From positions 709-36,597 of the forward strand of contig MGWZ01000045.1 in assembly GCA_001801175.1 (NCBI GenBank): 35,889 nt of DNA, given 5' to 3'. This stretch comes from Gallionellales bacterium RIFCSPLOWO2_02_FULL_57_47 (GTDB taxonomy: Bacteria; Pseudomonadota; Gammaproteobacteria; Burkholderiales; Gallionellaceae). The translations under genes were made by a program, and so were the position numbers. How positions within the stretch are numbered: the first letter of the stretch is position 1; the number at the start of each line of letters is the position of its first letter. Shown here piece by piece: positions 1-7,814 of this stretch. Under the pieces are notes generated by a model, which had not been told where the DNA came from, made no database searches, and was given only the letters and a program-made list of their open reading frames with translations.

Positions 1-18
1 ATCTGGTACTCTCGTCAT

Positions 19-708
19 ATGAAAAAAACCGCCCCGACCAAGCCTGAGATCGCCCTTTTGCAACCATTCGTCGGCCTCACGCTGGAACGCATCCATGTGC
101 CGACCAGCCGGGAAGAGTTTGCATCCGCCGCTGCCGAGATCAAGGCGGCGGGCATCGTTGGATTTGATACCGAATCCAAACCGACGTTTGTCACGGGCGA
201 TGTGAGCGAAGGGCCGCACGTGGTGCAGTTTGCGCTGCACGACAAGGCCTACCTGTTCCAATTGCATCGGGCGGATGGGCGCACCTGTCTGCTCGAGCTG
301 CTGCAATCGGAACAGCTCATCAAGGTGGGCTTCGGCCTTAAATCGGATCGCGGGCATATCTACGCGAAACTGGGCGTGCATTTCAACGCGGTGGTGGATC
401 TCAATACGGTGTTCCGCATGGACGGCTACCACAAGGAGATGGGCGTCCGGGCGGCGGTGGCGATCGTCTTCAGGCAGCGCTTTGCCAAGGCGAGGCATGT
501 GACCACCTCCAACTGGTCGCAGCCCCGGCTCAACCCGCAGCAAATGCTCTATGCGGCCAACGACGCCTATGCGGCGCTGAAGGTGCTGGAGGCCCTGGGC
601 CTGCGCCGCGAGGATTTGCCGATCATGGGGCTGGATACGACATCGGGAACGGGTACGACAGAGGGGAATGAGTCAGGGCCCAGCCTCGACGCCGGGCCAG
701 GCGCTTGA
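19..708 (+). CDS. 3'-5' exonuclease domain protein (RNase D/DEDDy type)
   Basis: A 229-residue protein with a single DEDDy exonuclease fold, the nuclease domain of RNase D and WRN relatives, which removes nucleotides from 3' ends using two metal ions. Motif I is visible as Asp50 and Glu52 in GFDTESK, motif II as Asp110 in KVGFGLKSD, and motif III as Tyr178 and Asp182 in YAANDAYAAL, preceded by the usual NWSQPRLNPQQ stretch. There is no HRDC domain, so this is a stand-alone exonuclease rather than full RNase D; the natural substrate (RNA or DNA) cannot be told. The ATG lies near the window edge, so upstream context is missing. It ends 4 bp before the convergent metallopeptidase gene. The last 25 or so residues are low-complexity Gly/Ser/Thr and probably disordered. 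Confidence 0.85.
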   Translation: MKKTAPTKPEIALLQPFVGLTLERIHVPTSREEFASAAAEIKAAGIVGFDTESKPTFVTGDVSEGPHVVQFALHDKAYLFQLHRADGRTCLLELLQSEQLIKVGFGLKSDRGHIYAKLGVHFNAVVDLNTVFRMDGYHKEMGVRAAVAIVFRQRFAKARHVTTSNWSQPRLNPQQMLYAANDAYAALKVLEALGLRREDLPIMGLDTTSGTGTTEGNESGPSLDAGPGA

Positions 709-712
709 GCCG

Positions 713-1486
713 TCAGGCAGCCCTGCCGTAAAACAGGGCCAGTTGCCGGTGCACACCGGGGCAGCAGTCCTGCAGAATCTCCGGCGCGGTAAAATAATAC
801 TCGCTCGATACCGCAAAAAACTCGGCCGGGCTGGTGGCTGCATAGGCATCGATCGCGGTGGACTCTCCTGCCGCCACCTGCCTGCACAGTGCCTCGTATG
901 CCGAACTCAAATCCTCGGCCCATGTTGTTCTGCTCATTCCGCCATGCAACGGCGGCATGCCATTCGTGGCCCCGTTGAGGCTGTCCAGCTTGTGCGCAAA
1001 CTCGTGTACTACGACATTGCGGCCGGGCTCGGGATGATGGCTGTCCCGCTCCACGTCATCCCAGGACAGGATTACCGGGCCCCTCGACCATGACTCGCCG
1101 GTCAGATCGTCAGTCTCGCTATGCACCAGCCCGATCTCATCCATATGCTCATGCGTGACCCGGAATGCGCCGGGATAGAGGATGACCTCGACCCAGTTAT
1201 CAAAGTAATCAATACCCAGATTCAGGATCAGCAAACAGGCCTGTGTCGCCACCGCCACGCGCATCGGCGGGGTCACCTCCAGTCCCTGCGCCCCGTTGAT
1301 CGACTTGCTGTGCAGGAACCAGGTCGTCAGCTCGCGCAGGTGCGCCATTTGCACGGCGTCCAGCCCCCGCAGCGCCGCGATCTGCCGGGTCACGCCGTGC
1401 CAGAGATCATGGGGTATCGGATGGCGTCGCAGGATGCGGCGCATTTTCCAGTGCCGCAGCCAGTTGCCGAATGATTTCGATTTCAC
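713..1486 (-). CDS. mtfA: MtfA-type zinc metallopeptidase (M90)
   Basis: A 257-residue cytosolic zinc peptidase of the MtfA/M90 family. The HEFAH motif (residues 161-165) gives the two zinc histidines and catalytic glutamate, and SPAEFFAVSSEYYF (from 220) has the conserved distal glutamate at 222. In E. coli MtfA binds the repressor Mlc and so affects glucose uptake; whether that holds here is unknown. The start chosen is a GTG directly after a perfect 14-bp palindrome (1487-1500) and has no clear Shine-Dalgarno, so the true start could lie slightly downstream. The length fits the family. It is the last of three minus-strand genes and is separated from prc by 74 bp. Confidence 0.85.
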   Translation of the reverse strand: MKSKSFGNWLRHWKMRRILRRHPIPHDLWHGVTRQIAALRGLDAVQMAHLRELTTWFLHSKSINGAQGLEVTPPMRVAVATQACLLILNLGIDYFDNWVEVILYPGAFRVTHEHMDEIGLVHSETDDLTGESWSRGPVILSWDDVERDSHHPEPGRNVVVHEFAHKLDSLNGATNGMPPLHGGMSRTTWAEDLSSAYEALCRQVAAGESTAIDAYAATSPAEFFAVSSEYYFTAPEILQDCCPGVHRQLALFYGRAA

Positions 1487-1500
1487 GTGTTTATAAACAC
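1487..1500. promoter_or_regulatory. Perfect 14-bp palindrome before mtfA
   Basis: GTGTTTATAAACAC reads identically on both strands and abuts the assigned GTG start of mtfA. It has the size and symmetry of a dimeric repressor operator, but no regulator can be named and it could be chance. Confidence 0.35.
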
Positions 1501-1560
1501 TGCAATAAAGGCATCAGTTGCGCAGCCCGGTTGCTTTGATGATGGCATTGCTTGATTGCG

Positions 1561-3711
1561 TCAGCGAACGTCCGGCTGTGGCAAGCTGTTGGCCGCGAGC
1601 CTGGAATTGGTGTTCAGCAGTCCGACTGCATCGCTGAGTACATGAGAGGCTTCGTTCAGAAATATATCCTTGGCGTTTTTATTCGCATTTGCGATGGCCA
1701 GATCGGCACTGAGGTCGCGTTCGCCGGATAACATGCCGTCATCGTGAAGCGCGTGGCTCATGGACACGGCAGATGCCTTGGCCGATTCATTGTTGCCCCT
1801 GTTTTTCTCACGAGCCTTTTCGCGCGCTTCCTGCGCTTCACGCTCTTTGCGGCGGTCCGCTTCATTGAGCGAGATCAGGTTCTTCCGGCGCAGTATGTTG
1901 AACTCGGCAATGTCTTCCCGGAAATATTTGAAGTCTTTATCACTGCCTATGCGCTTGCTGTGGTTCGCGATCAGCGTGGGCATGATGCTTGCCAAATTAG
2001 TGGCTGGCGTATAGTCAGCTGCCTTTATCTGTGTCCAGGGCAAGGCATTGTCGAAGCTGGATTCGCCGAATTCATCCGCGGCGGTCATCGTCGGAAGGCT
2101 TATATCCGGAGTCACGCCGCGCAGCTGGGTGGTGTCGCCATTGATACGGAAAAATTGGGCGATGGTCATGGTGAGTTCGCCGAATACCGGTTTGTCATTC
2201 TTCGCGATTTGATCAAGATCTGCCACGCTTTGTACTGTGCCCTTTCCAAAGCTTCGTTCACCGATCACAACCCCTCGACCGTAATCCTGTATCGCCGCCG
2301 CGAAAATCTCCGATGCCGATGCCGAGGCACGATTGATGAGCACCCCCAGCGGGCCATTCCAGGCAAGACCGGCACTTGTATCGCCTTCAACGTATACCCT
2401 GCCTCCGGAGTCGCGCTGCTGTACCACTGGGCCCTGGTCTATAAACAGGCCGGTCAGTTCGATGGCTTCATTCAATGACCCGCCGCCATTGTTACGCAGG
2501 TCCACCAGCACGCCCTCTACCTTGTCTTTTTTCAGTTCATCAAGCAGGAGCGATACGTCTCTGGTTGCACTCCTGAAATCCTTGTCGCCTCTCAGGCGGG
2601 CAGCAAAATCCTGGTAGAAGCCGGGCAGGGAGATCACGCCGATCTGGCGCGTCACCGCCCCGTCTTTAACCTCGATAATTGATTTCCTGGCGGCCTGTTT
2701 ATCCAAGCTGATCTTTTTCCGGACCAGTGAGACGAGTTTGTGTTTGCCGTCAGCGCCCCCTTCTGCGGGCAGCACATCAAGACGCACCACCGAACCCTCT
2801 TCGCCGCGTATCAAGGCCACCGCATCGTCAATGCGCCAGCCCGTTATTTCGATCATTGGGCCGTTTTCGCCTTGCCCGACACCCACGATGCGGTCACCGG
2901 CTTTCAACTCGCCTGACAGGGCAGCCGGGCCGCCTGCCAACAGTTCCCTGATCGTCGTGTAGTCATCCTTGTCATTAAGCACGGCGCCGATTCCAACAAG
3001 GGACAGTTTCATCGAAATATCAAACTCTTCAGAAGCGCGCACCCCGAAATAATTGGTATGCGGGTCTATGGCCGTCGCATAGGCGTTCATGAAGGTTTCA
3101 AACGCGTCTTCACTTTTGACCTTGGCCAGGCTGTTCAGGGAATTGCGGTAGCGTTTCCCCAGTGTTGCGACGATGCTTTGCTTGTCCTTGCCGGCCAGTT
3201 TGAGACGCAGCCAGTCGTTCTTGACACGCTTGCGCCACAGGTCATTCAACTCGCCTTCAGATTTTGGCCATGGCGCATCTTTGCGGGTGTATTGATAGCT
3301 TTCCTTTTTCTTGAAATCAAACCCCCTGGTCAGCAGGGAACTGGCATAGCTGAAGCGTTCAGTCATCCGCTGCTGGTAGAGATTGTATATGGCAAAAGGA
3401 ATGCTCAAGTCTTCGTCGAGTATTCCATCATCAAGTCTGGTTCGCGCATCGGCGAAATGATCAATGTCAGCCTGCAGGAAAAACACCTTTTCGCTATCCA
3501 GCATCTCCAGATAGTTGTCGAATACCTGCGAAGATAAACTGTCGTCAAGCTTTGCGTGTTTGTAATGATGCCGGGTCAGCATTTTGGCAGACAAAAGGGC
3601 TGCCTGGGGCTGTTGTTCCAGCGGCATGAGCTGCGGGGCAGCCTGCGTTGTATTGAGCGCAGCTAAAGCAAACGCCAGCAATATCCACGATAACTTATTT
3701 TTCATTTGCAT
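1561..3711 (-). CDS. prc: Tail-specific (C-terminal processing) protease Prc
   Basis: A 716-residue periplasmic S41A serine protease, close in size to E. coli Prc/Tsp. Prc degrades proteins with non-polar C-termini and trims envelope proteins such as the septal transpeptidase FtsI and some murein hydrolases. A signal peptide covers about residues 1-24 (positive start, hydrophobic run, TQA|A). A PDZ domain lies around 230-320. The protease core follows, with a Ser/Lys dyad: Ser465 in RASASASEIF, Lys490 in ERSFGKGTVQ, and Asp476, spaced as in E. coli. The C-terminal region is rich in Arg/Glu/Lys and looks helical. The start is ATG at 3711; a second in-frame ATG two codons later is equally possible. 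No strong ribosome site is visible. Confidence 0.93.
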   Translation of the reverse strand: MQMKNKLSWILLAFALAALNTTQAAPQLMPLEQQPQAALLSAKMLTRHHYKHAKLDDSLSSQVFDNYLEMLDSEKVFFLQADIDHFADARTRLDDGILDEDLSIPFAIYNLYQQRMTERFSYASSLLTRGFDFKKKESYQYTRKDAPWPKSEGELNDLWRKRVKNDWLRLKLAGKDKQSIVATLGKRYRNSLNSLAKVKSEDAFETFMNAYATAIDPHTNYFGVRASEEFDISMKLSLVGIGAVLNDKDDYTTIRELLAGGPAALSGELKAGDRIVGVGQGENGPMIEITGWRIDDAVALIRGEEGSVVRLDVLPAEGGADGKHKLVSLVRKKISLDKQAARKSIIEVKDGAVTRQIGVISLPGFYQDFAARLRGDKDFRSATRDVSLLLDELKKDKVEGVLVDLRNNGGGSLNEAIELTGLFIDQGPVVQQRDSGGRVYVEGDTSAGLAWNGPLGVLINRASASASEIFAAAIQDYGRGVVIGERSFGKGTVQSVADLDQIAKNDKPVFGELTMTIAQFFRINGDTTQLRGVTPDISLPTMTAADEFGESSFDNALPWTQIKAADYTPATNLASIMPTLIANHSKRIGSDKDFKYFREDIAEFNILRRKNLISLNEADRRKEREAQEAREKAREKNRGNNESAKASAVSMSHALHDDGMLSGERDLSADLAIANANKNAKDIFLNEASHVLSDAVGLLNTNSRLAANSLPQPDVR

Positions 3712-3832
3712 ATCCGGAAGGAGGGTATGGGGCAGGGCATTTAATTTTCACAGGGATAATCGGGTGCCGAGAAGATCAGGTGCCGGCGTCAGATGCTCTT
3801 ATTTTGCCTTTAATTTCTTCCTGCTGCAAAAA
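3712..3832. other. Spacer between prc and the 2Fe-2S gene
   Basis: This 121-bp gap lies between two minus-strand genes, so it would carry the prc leader and the end of the upstream transcript. I see no convincing terminator or promoter in it. Confidence 0.3.
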
Positions 3833-5323
3833 TCATTTCACGCTTGCCACTGCAACACGCGTCTTGGGCAAGCCTTTACCCAGGAAAAATTGTTCGGCGA
3901 TGCTCACAGCATCTTCCGGGCCGGCGATATAAATATCACCTTTAAGCAGGCTGGTGTCACCGGCATTGATATTGTCAAGCTGCCTGAGCAAGGTCTCTTC
4001 ACGTTTGCCGCTCACGGAGCGCAGATCGAAACCCGCAATATGTTCTTCATAGTGGAAATTATCCAGTGCGTCCCGCCACGCGTGTGCAATGTTCGGGAGA
4101 TAGATGTTTTTCTGGCTCGACCCGAACCAGTGCAGGTAGATGGTTTCCGCTTCGAGTGACAGCGCGTGCTCGATCAGGCTCTTGATCGGGGCGAACCCGC
4201 CGTTGAACGCAAAGAAGTACAGGCGCGGAGACTTTTCATGCAGGATGAATTCACCGTGCGGCCCCTCCATCTCCACCACGTCGTTCTGTTTGAGGCGATC
4301 AAAGACATAATCGGAGAACAGGTTGCCGCTTTGTCTGTGGATGTGAAACAGCACATTGCGATCATCGCAGGGGCAACTGGCGATCGGCAGGTCCGCGCTG
4401 AAGGATTGCCCGACCCGCAGCGTCGCACTCTGTCCCGCCAGAAAACGTAAACGCTGGGTGCGCGGGGTCTGGAGATGCAGCAGGGCCATGTCGTCGGTGA
4501 TATGCCCGACGCTTTTGACCCTGGCGCTGATCTGTTGAAAAGGAATGTCCTGCACACTGCCCGCCACGGCGGCTTCGATAACCACATCGCTGACCGCCGT
4601 GTTGCTGCACAGGAGAATATAGCCCTGGCTTATTTCCGCTTCGGAGATGACAAAATCGTGCAGGCGTGTTTTCTTGACCTCGCCGGACAGCACCCTGGCC
4701 TTGCACAAACCGCAATTGCCGCCGCTGCAGCCGTAATTGAGCGGTATGCCGGAACGTATTGCGGCTTCCAGCAGCGTGTCATGCCCTTCGACCAGGAATT
4801 CCTGTTTGCCGGGCATCACCGTCACCTGGGCGGTGATGATACGCAGGACAGTGTCCTTGATCGTCAACGGGTTGATGAATCCGGGTTCCATAGCCAAGTC
4901 TACCTCATGCTTGATCCATCTCTTCAGATATTCCATCGTCATGCGCGACTCGCTGTTGAGCCGGGATTCGACCTCTGCAAGCTTGTCCCACAGCTTCACC
5001 AACAACGCATTGAATTGCTTTACTTGCCCCTGATTGGTCGCCAGTTTCTTGCTGAGTTCGGTGACGCGCGCTGCCAATACTTCCGCGTCCGGCAAGGCTC
5101 TCTCAAACACACGTTTGCCAAAAGCACGTTCCTTGATTTGAGCGACCCGTCTGGTCTCTGCGGTATCTTCCAATTGCGTATCCGGATAGCATTTCAACAG
5201 ATTTTCGATACTGACCATCCCGTCGTGGGAAATCATCTCGCCGCTCCGGATCTTCTTCTGGAATTCTGTGCGCGTAACGCCAATCAACCTTGCGGCACGC
5301 GTCAGGCTTAGCATCTCACTCAT
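3833..5323 (-). CDS. Fusion: HTH-like head, coiled coil, 2Fe-2S ferredoxin and FAD/NAD reductase
   Basis: A 496-residue protein of composite build. Residues 5-46 resemble an excisionase/MerR-like winged helix (TRAARLIGVTRTEFQKKI, then VSIENLLKCYP). Residues 55-145 are charged and probably coiled coil. A plant-type 2Fe-2S domain covers about 165-255, with ligands Cys199, Cys204, Cys207 and Cys239. An FNR-like reductase module runs from 262 to the end; its NAD side is recognisable (NGGFAPIKSLIEHA near 374, then YIAGPEDA). The usual RxYS flavin motif is replaced by LPIAS near 312, so FAD binding may be altered. The C-terminal two thirds resemble CDP-6-deoxyglucose reductase/phenol hydroxylase reductase components, which pass electrons from NAD(P)H through FAD to an iron-sulfur centre. 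No partner oxygenase is next to it. A good SD (GGAGG) precedes the ATG. Redox-sensing DNA binding is inference. Confidence 0.7.
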   Translation of the reverse strand: MSEMLSLTRAARLIGVTRTEFQKKIRSGEMISHDGMVSIENLLKCYPDTQLEDTAETRRVAQIKERAFGKRVFERALPDAEVLAARVTELSKKLATNQGQVKQFNALLVKLWDKLAEVESRLNSESRMTMEYLKRWIKHEVDLAMEPGFINPLTIKDTVLRIITAQVTVMPGKQEFLVEGHDTLLEAAIRSGIPLNYGCSGGNCGLCKARVLSGEVKKTRLHDFVISEAEISQGYILLCSNTAVSDVVIEAAVAGSVQDIPFQQISARVKSVGHITDDMALLHLQTPRTQRLRFLAGQSATLRVGQSFSADLPIASCPCDDRNVLFHIHRQSGNLFSDYVFDRLKQNDVVEMEGPHGEFILHEKSPRLYFFAFNGGFAPIKSLIEHALSLEAETIYLHWFGSSQKNIYLPNIAHAWRDALDNFHYEEHIAGFDLRSVSGKREETLLRQLDNINAGDTSLLKGDIYIAGPEDAVSIAEQFFLGKGLPKTRVAVASVK

Positions 5324-5604
5324 GGCATCCTCCAGTTTTCGTCATTACTCCGGATTCGAGGGCGTCCATATGCGATTTCGGACGGGGCATTTCTTCGAAT
5401 GATGGCCAATTGTCGTTCCTTATCACTGCGGTGTTAACAATTATTCGGTCACACCATACGCATTGAATCTGGACAGGCAGCAATCGAGAATCACCCTGAA
5501 GGATAGCTCAGGCATCAATCCGAAGAAAGCAGTACACTTAAAAAACCATCAGGGTCACGTTGATGGCATGCCGTGTGAGAAAAGAAAAACGAAAGGCGCT
5601 GAAA
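5324..5604. other. Divergent intergenic region
   Basis: This 281-bp region separates the minus-strand 2Fe-2S protein from the plus-strand transporter and should hold promoters for both. I could not assign clear hexamers. No gene or RNA is evident. Confidence 0.3.
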
Positions 5605-6843
5605 ATGGACAATTCGTCTTCACGCATTCCGCCGTCCCCCAACAGCATGCCCGCGCCCTGGCGCGCCCTGCCTCTCGGCATCTGGGCGATGGGTTTCAGC
5701 TCCCTGTTGATGGACGCCTCTTCCGAGATGATCCACAGCCTGCTGCCCGTATTCATGGTCAGCGTGCTGGGCGTTTCGATGGTTACCGTCGGGGTCATCG
5801 AAGGCATCGCGGAAGCAACGGCCGCAATACTGAAGGTCTTTTCTGGCACGCTCAGCGACTACCTCGGCAAACGCAAAATGCTGATGGTGCTGGGCTATGG
5901 TCTCGCTGCCCTTACAAAACCGGTTTTTCCGCTGGCCAGTTCCATCGGCTGGGTGTTCACTGCGCGCTTCGTGGATCGTATCGGCAAGGGGATCCGCGGC
6001 GCGCCGCGCGATGCGCTGATTGCCGACATAACGCAGCCGCGCCTGCTGGGCGCCGCGTACGGTTTGCGGCAGTCGCTCGATTCGGTCGGCGCTGTGATCG
6101 GTCCGCTGCTGGCGGTGGTGTTCATGATGCTGTTCGCCGATGACATTCGCTCGGTGATGTGGGTCGCGGTAATTCCGGCATTCCTCTCGGTGGCGTTGCT
6201 GGTCGTTTACGTACGGGAACCCGAGGGCGCGGCGCCCGCCGGCGCTGTCAGGGCGCCGCTCACGATGGCCGACGCCAGGCGCCTGCCGTTGCGCTACTGG
6301 TTGGTGGTGCTGGTGGGCGCCATATTTACGCTGGCGCGCTTCAGCGAGGCCTTCCTGGTGCTGCGCGCCCTGGATGTCGGGCTCCAGCTCGCCTACATTC
6401 CCGTGGTCATGATCGTGATGAACATTTTTTATGCCGGGGCCGCTTATCCCGCCGGGGCCGCGGCCGACCGCTACAGCGCGCGTGCCCTGCTGTTCGTCGG
6501 GCTCGCTCTGCTGATAGCCGCCGATTTGCTGCTGGCGCTTGTCTCTTCACCGCTCGGCGCGTTCGCGGGTGCGTCGCTGTGGGGCTTGCATATGGCCTTC
6601 ACCCAGGGACTGTTGGCTAAGCTGGTCGCCGACACCGCGCCGGCTGATCTGCGCGGGACCGGGTTCGGCATATTCAGTCTGGTGAACGGCGGTGCGCTGC
6701 TGCTGGCGAGCGTGATTGCCGGATTGCTCTGGAGCACGCTCGGACCATCGTTCACCTTCCTGGCCGGCGCGGGCTTTGCGGGCATTGCGGCTTTAGGGTT
6801 GCTGGTCTCCCTTTGGCTTCGGAAACCTCGTCATGCCCAGTAG
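5605..6843 (+). CDS. Major facilitator superfamily transporter
   Basis: A 412-residue inner membrane protein with about 12 hydrophobic segments, typical of 12-TM MFS secondary carriers. The loop between helices 2 and 3 carries the MFS signature in modified form (GTLSDYLGKRKMLMV), and VDRIGKGIRGAPRDALIAD follows helix 4. This variant is common in a sub-group of uncharacterised bacterial MFS proteins. I chose the ATG at 5605 because an AAAGG ribosome site sits about 9 bases upstream; a TTG/ATG pair at 5560-5563 would add 15 charged residues. The substrate cannot be inferred: flanking genes give no pathway. Confidence 0.82.
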   Translation: MDNSSSRIPPSPNSMPAPWRALPLGIWAMGFSSLLMDASSEMIHSLLPVFMVSVLGVSMVTVGVIEGIAEATAAILKVFSGTLSDYLGKRKMLMVLGYGLAALTKPVFPLASSIGWVFTARFVDRIGKGIRGAPRDALIADITQPRLLGAAYGLRQSLDSVGAVIGPLLAVVFMMLFADDIRSVMWVAVIPAFLSVALLVVYVREPEGAAPAGAVRAPLTMADARRLPLRYWLVVLVGAIFTLARFSEAFLVLRALDVGLQLAYIPVVMIVMNIFYAGAAYPAGAAADRYSARALLFVGLALLIAADLLLALVSSPLGAFAGASLWGLHMAFTQGLLAKLVADTAPADLRGTGFGIFSLVNGGALLLASVIAGLLWSTLGPSFTFLAGAGFAGIAALGLLVSLWLRKPRHAQ

Positions 6844-6879
6844 GCATCGCGCGATGCATCTGCACCAGGAGAACAAATC

Positions 6880-6912
6880 ATGAATTCCAAACAGCCTGAT
6901 TCGGTGAGGTAA
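6880..6912 (+). pseudogene. Ten-codon reading frame with good ribosome site, cut off by repeats
   Basis: A strong AGGAG (6867-6871) precedes an ATG whose frame, MNSKQPDSVR, stops as the hairpin repeat block begins. It looks like the true start of a gene whose continuation was lost. The ATG is in the same frame as the P-type ATPase relic 333 bases downstream (7213), so it may be that gene's original start, separated by repeat insertions. This is inference from position and frame only. Confidence 0.35.
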
Positions 6913-6913
6913 A

Positions 6914-6932
6914 CCCCCGGCTTTGCCGGGGG
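6914..6932. repeat. Hairpin repeat, CCCCCGGC stem
   Basis: A perfect 8-bp stem (CCCCCGGC / GCCGGGGG) with a TTT loop. Its centre resembles the hairpins at 7171 and 35360, suggesting one repeat family. It could also serve as a terminator for the transporter, but no T tract follows. Confidence 0.6.
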
Positions 6933-6999
6933 ACTCCGTTAGGTTTGACCGTTCCGGTGGTCATTAACGAGTAACGTTAAAACTTGGCTACATTATTCC

Positions 7000-7104
7000 C
7001 TCCCCCTTGCAGGGGGAGGGTTAGGGTGGGGGTAGAAATTCAAGCACGGATGCAGTCAAAAGTTTGTACCCCCATCCCAACCTTCCCCCTGATAGGGGGA
7101 AGGA
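7000..7104. repeat. Composite palindromic element (G/C-rich family two)
   Basis: Two small hairpins face each other. Left: CCCTCCCCC, loop TTGCA-like, GGGGGAGGG (7000-7022). Right: CCTTCCCCC, loop TGATA, GGGGGAAGG (about 7081-7103). Between them GGTTAGGGTGGGGGTA and TACCCCCATCCCAACC are again inverted. So each arm is itself a palindrome and the whole is a larger palindrome around a 30-bp AT-richer centre. The same G/C-rich motif recurs in ftsL, murC, murD and near ftsQ. Confidence 0.75.
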
Positions 7105-7111
7105 GTGGAAA

Positions 7112-7160
7112 CCAGCCGCCTTGGGCGGCTCATGGTTTTATCAGCGCCTTTGAGGCGCTC
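7112..7160. repeat. Two further adjacent hairpins
   Basis: GCCGCC/GGCGGC with a TTG loop (about 7114-7129) and AGCGCC/GGCGCT (about 7143-7159) follow directly after the composite palindrome, extending the row of hairpins across this gene-free stretch. Confidence 0.55.
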
Positions 7161-7196
7161 ACCCAATAAGCCTCCGGCTTTGCCGGAGGTAATTTA
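7157..7196. repeat. 40-bp dispersed repeat, copy 1
   Basis: A 40-bp segment centred on the hairpin CCTCCGGC-TTT-GCCGGAGG. It matches 35346-35385 at 35 of 40 positions by direct reading, so it is a dispersed repeat rather than a local terminator. Confidence 0.75.
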
Positions 7197-7212
7197 ACTT
7201 AACTGGCACGAC

Positions 7213-7371
7213 ATGACAGGGCTCACGCAGGCCGAGGTGGACGATCGGCTTCGCGCGGAAGGCTACAACGATTTGCCGGGAAGCCATCGGCGCACCACGC
7301 TGACGATCGCGCTCGCCAGCATCGCGTGGTTCGAATGGTTCAAGCTGATACACAAACCACGGTTTGGATAA
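7213..7371 (+). pseudogene. Relic of a cation-transporting P-type ATPase (both ends joined in frame)
   Basis: A 52-codon open frame starts TGLTQAEVDDRLRAEGYNDL and continues PGSHRRTTLTIAL, which matches the cytosolic N-terminus of P-type cation ATPases (the cation ATPase N domain: GLS..EA..RL...G.N.LP). It runs directly into SIAWFEWFKLIHKPRFG, which looks like the last transmembrane helix and tail of the same family (typically WFE..K near the end). The whole catalytic middle, including DKTGT, is absent. This suggests an internal in-frame deletion of some 800 codons, not a functional gene. No ribosome site is seen directly upstream. The N-terminal match is good; the C-terminal match is shorter and less sure. 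Confidence 0.6.
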
Positions 7372-7478
7372 ATTTTGCTTCGATACGCGCCATAGGCTTT
7401 GGCGTCCCTGCCTGTTCAGATATCCAAACATGGCGCTTGATGCCAGCTTCTGCGGACCTTGAGAATATTAAATAAACA

Positions 7479-7505
7479 GGGGGCTGAATCAGCCCCCGTT
7501 TCATT
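7479..7505 (+). terminator. Hairpin terminator candidate
   Basis: A perfect 8-bp stem (GGGGGCTG / CAGCCCCC) with an AAT loop, followed by GTTTCATT. It resembles a rho-independent terminator with a weak T tract and would insulate the dcw promoter from upstream transcription. Confidence 0.65.
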
Positions 7506-7742
7506 GATACGTTACCCCGACTAATTCTGCTCAGTACGGTGGGAATTGGAATTTATCAAGGGCGCCACCCGACAGACTTTATTCCTCGCTATCATTTTTC
7601 TACTGTTCCCCGAAATATCTGGCTATTCATAACAAACAACTTTAGCTTGTTTGTGCAATTCATTGCTTTTTAAGCCTATTTGTTTTTCCTTAACTTCCTG
7701 CGCTAACCCCTTGTCCCGTAAAGAAAAAAGCTGTTTTTCTGC
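7506..7742. other. A/T-richer spacer upstream of the dcw promoter
   Basis: No coding frame or RNA is recognised. A short inverted repeat (ACAAAC near 7632, GTTTGT near 7649) is present. The base composition is clearly more A/T-rich than the neighbouring genes, as expected for an upstream promoter region. Confidence 0.4.
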
Positions 7743-7771
7743 TTGACTGCCCGGTTTTTTTTCAATATAGT
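7743..7771 (+). promoter_or_regulatory. Main dcw promoter (sigma70 type)
   Basis: TTGACT at 7743-7748 and TATAGT at 7766-7771 are separated by exactly 17 bp; each matches the sigma70 consensus at 5 of 6 positions. It lies about 45 bp upstream of mraZ and the -10 box touches the first MraZ box, which fits repression by MraZ. Confidence 0.8.
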
Positions 7772-7804
7772 GGGCCTAAGTGGTAAAAAGTGGGTAAAAG
7801 TGGG
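7771..7804 (+). promoter_or_regulatory. MraZ operator: four boxes at 10-bp period
   Basis: TGGG, TGGT, TGGG and TGGG begin at 7771, 7781, 7791 and 7801, exactly one helical turn apart, between the -10 element and the mraZ start. Tandem TGGG boxes upstream of mraZ are the known binding site of the ring-shaped MraZ repressor. The second box is degenerate. Confidence 0.85.
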
Positions 7805-7814
7805 AGGTTAGGGG

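Noticed and set aside
1744-2478. Long plus-strand frames opposite prc
   Set aside because: Antisense shadow of a clear S41 protease gene with no family resemblance or ribosome site.
5560-5604. TTG/ATG start for the transporter
   Set aside because: It adds a short basic leader without a good ribosome site; the ATG at 5605 is better placed.
6914-6932. Terminator for the MFS gene
   Set aside because: A good stem but no T tract, and the hairpin centre recurs elsewhere, so I list it as a repeat.
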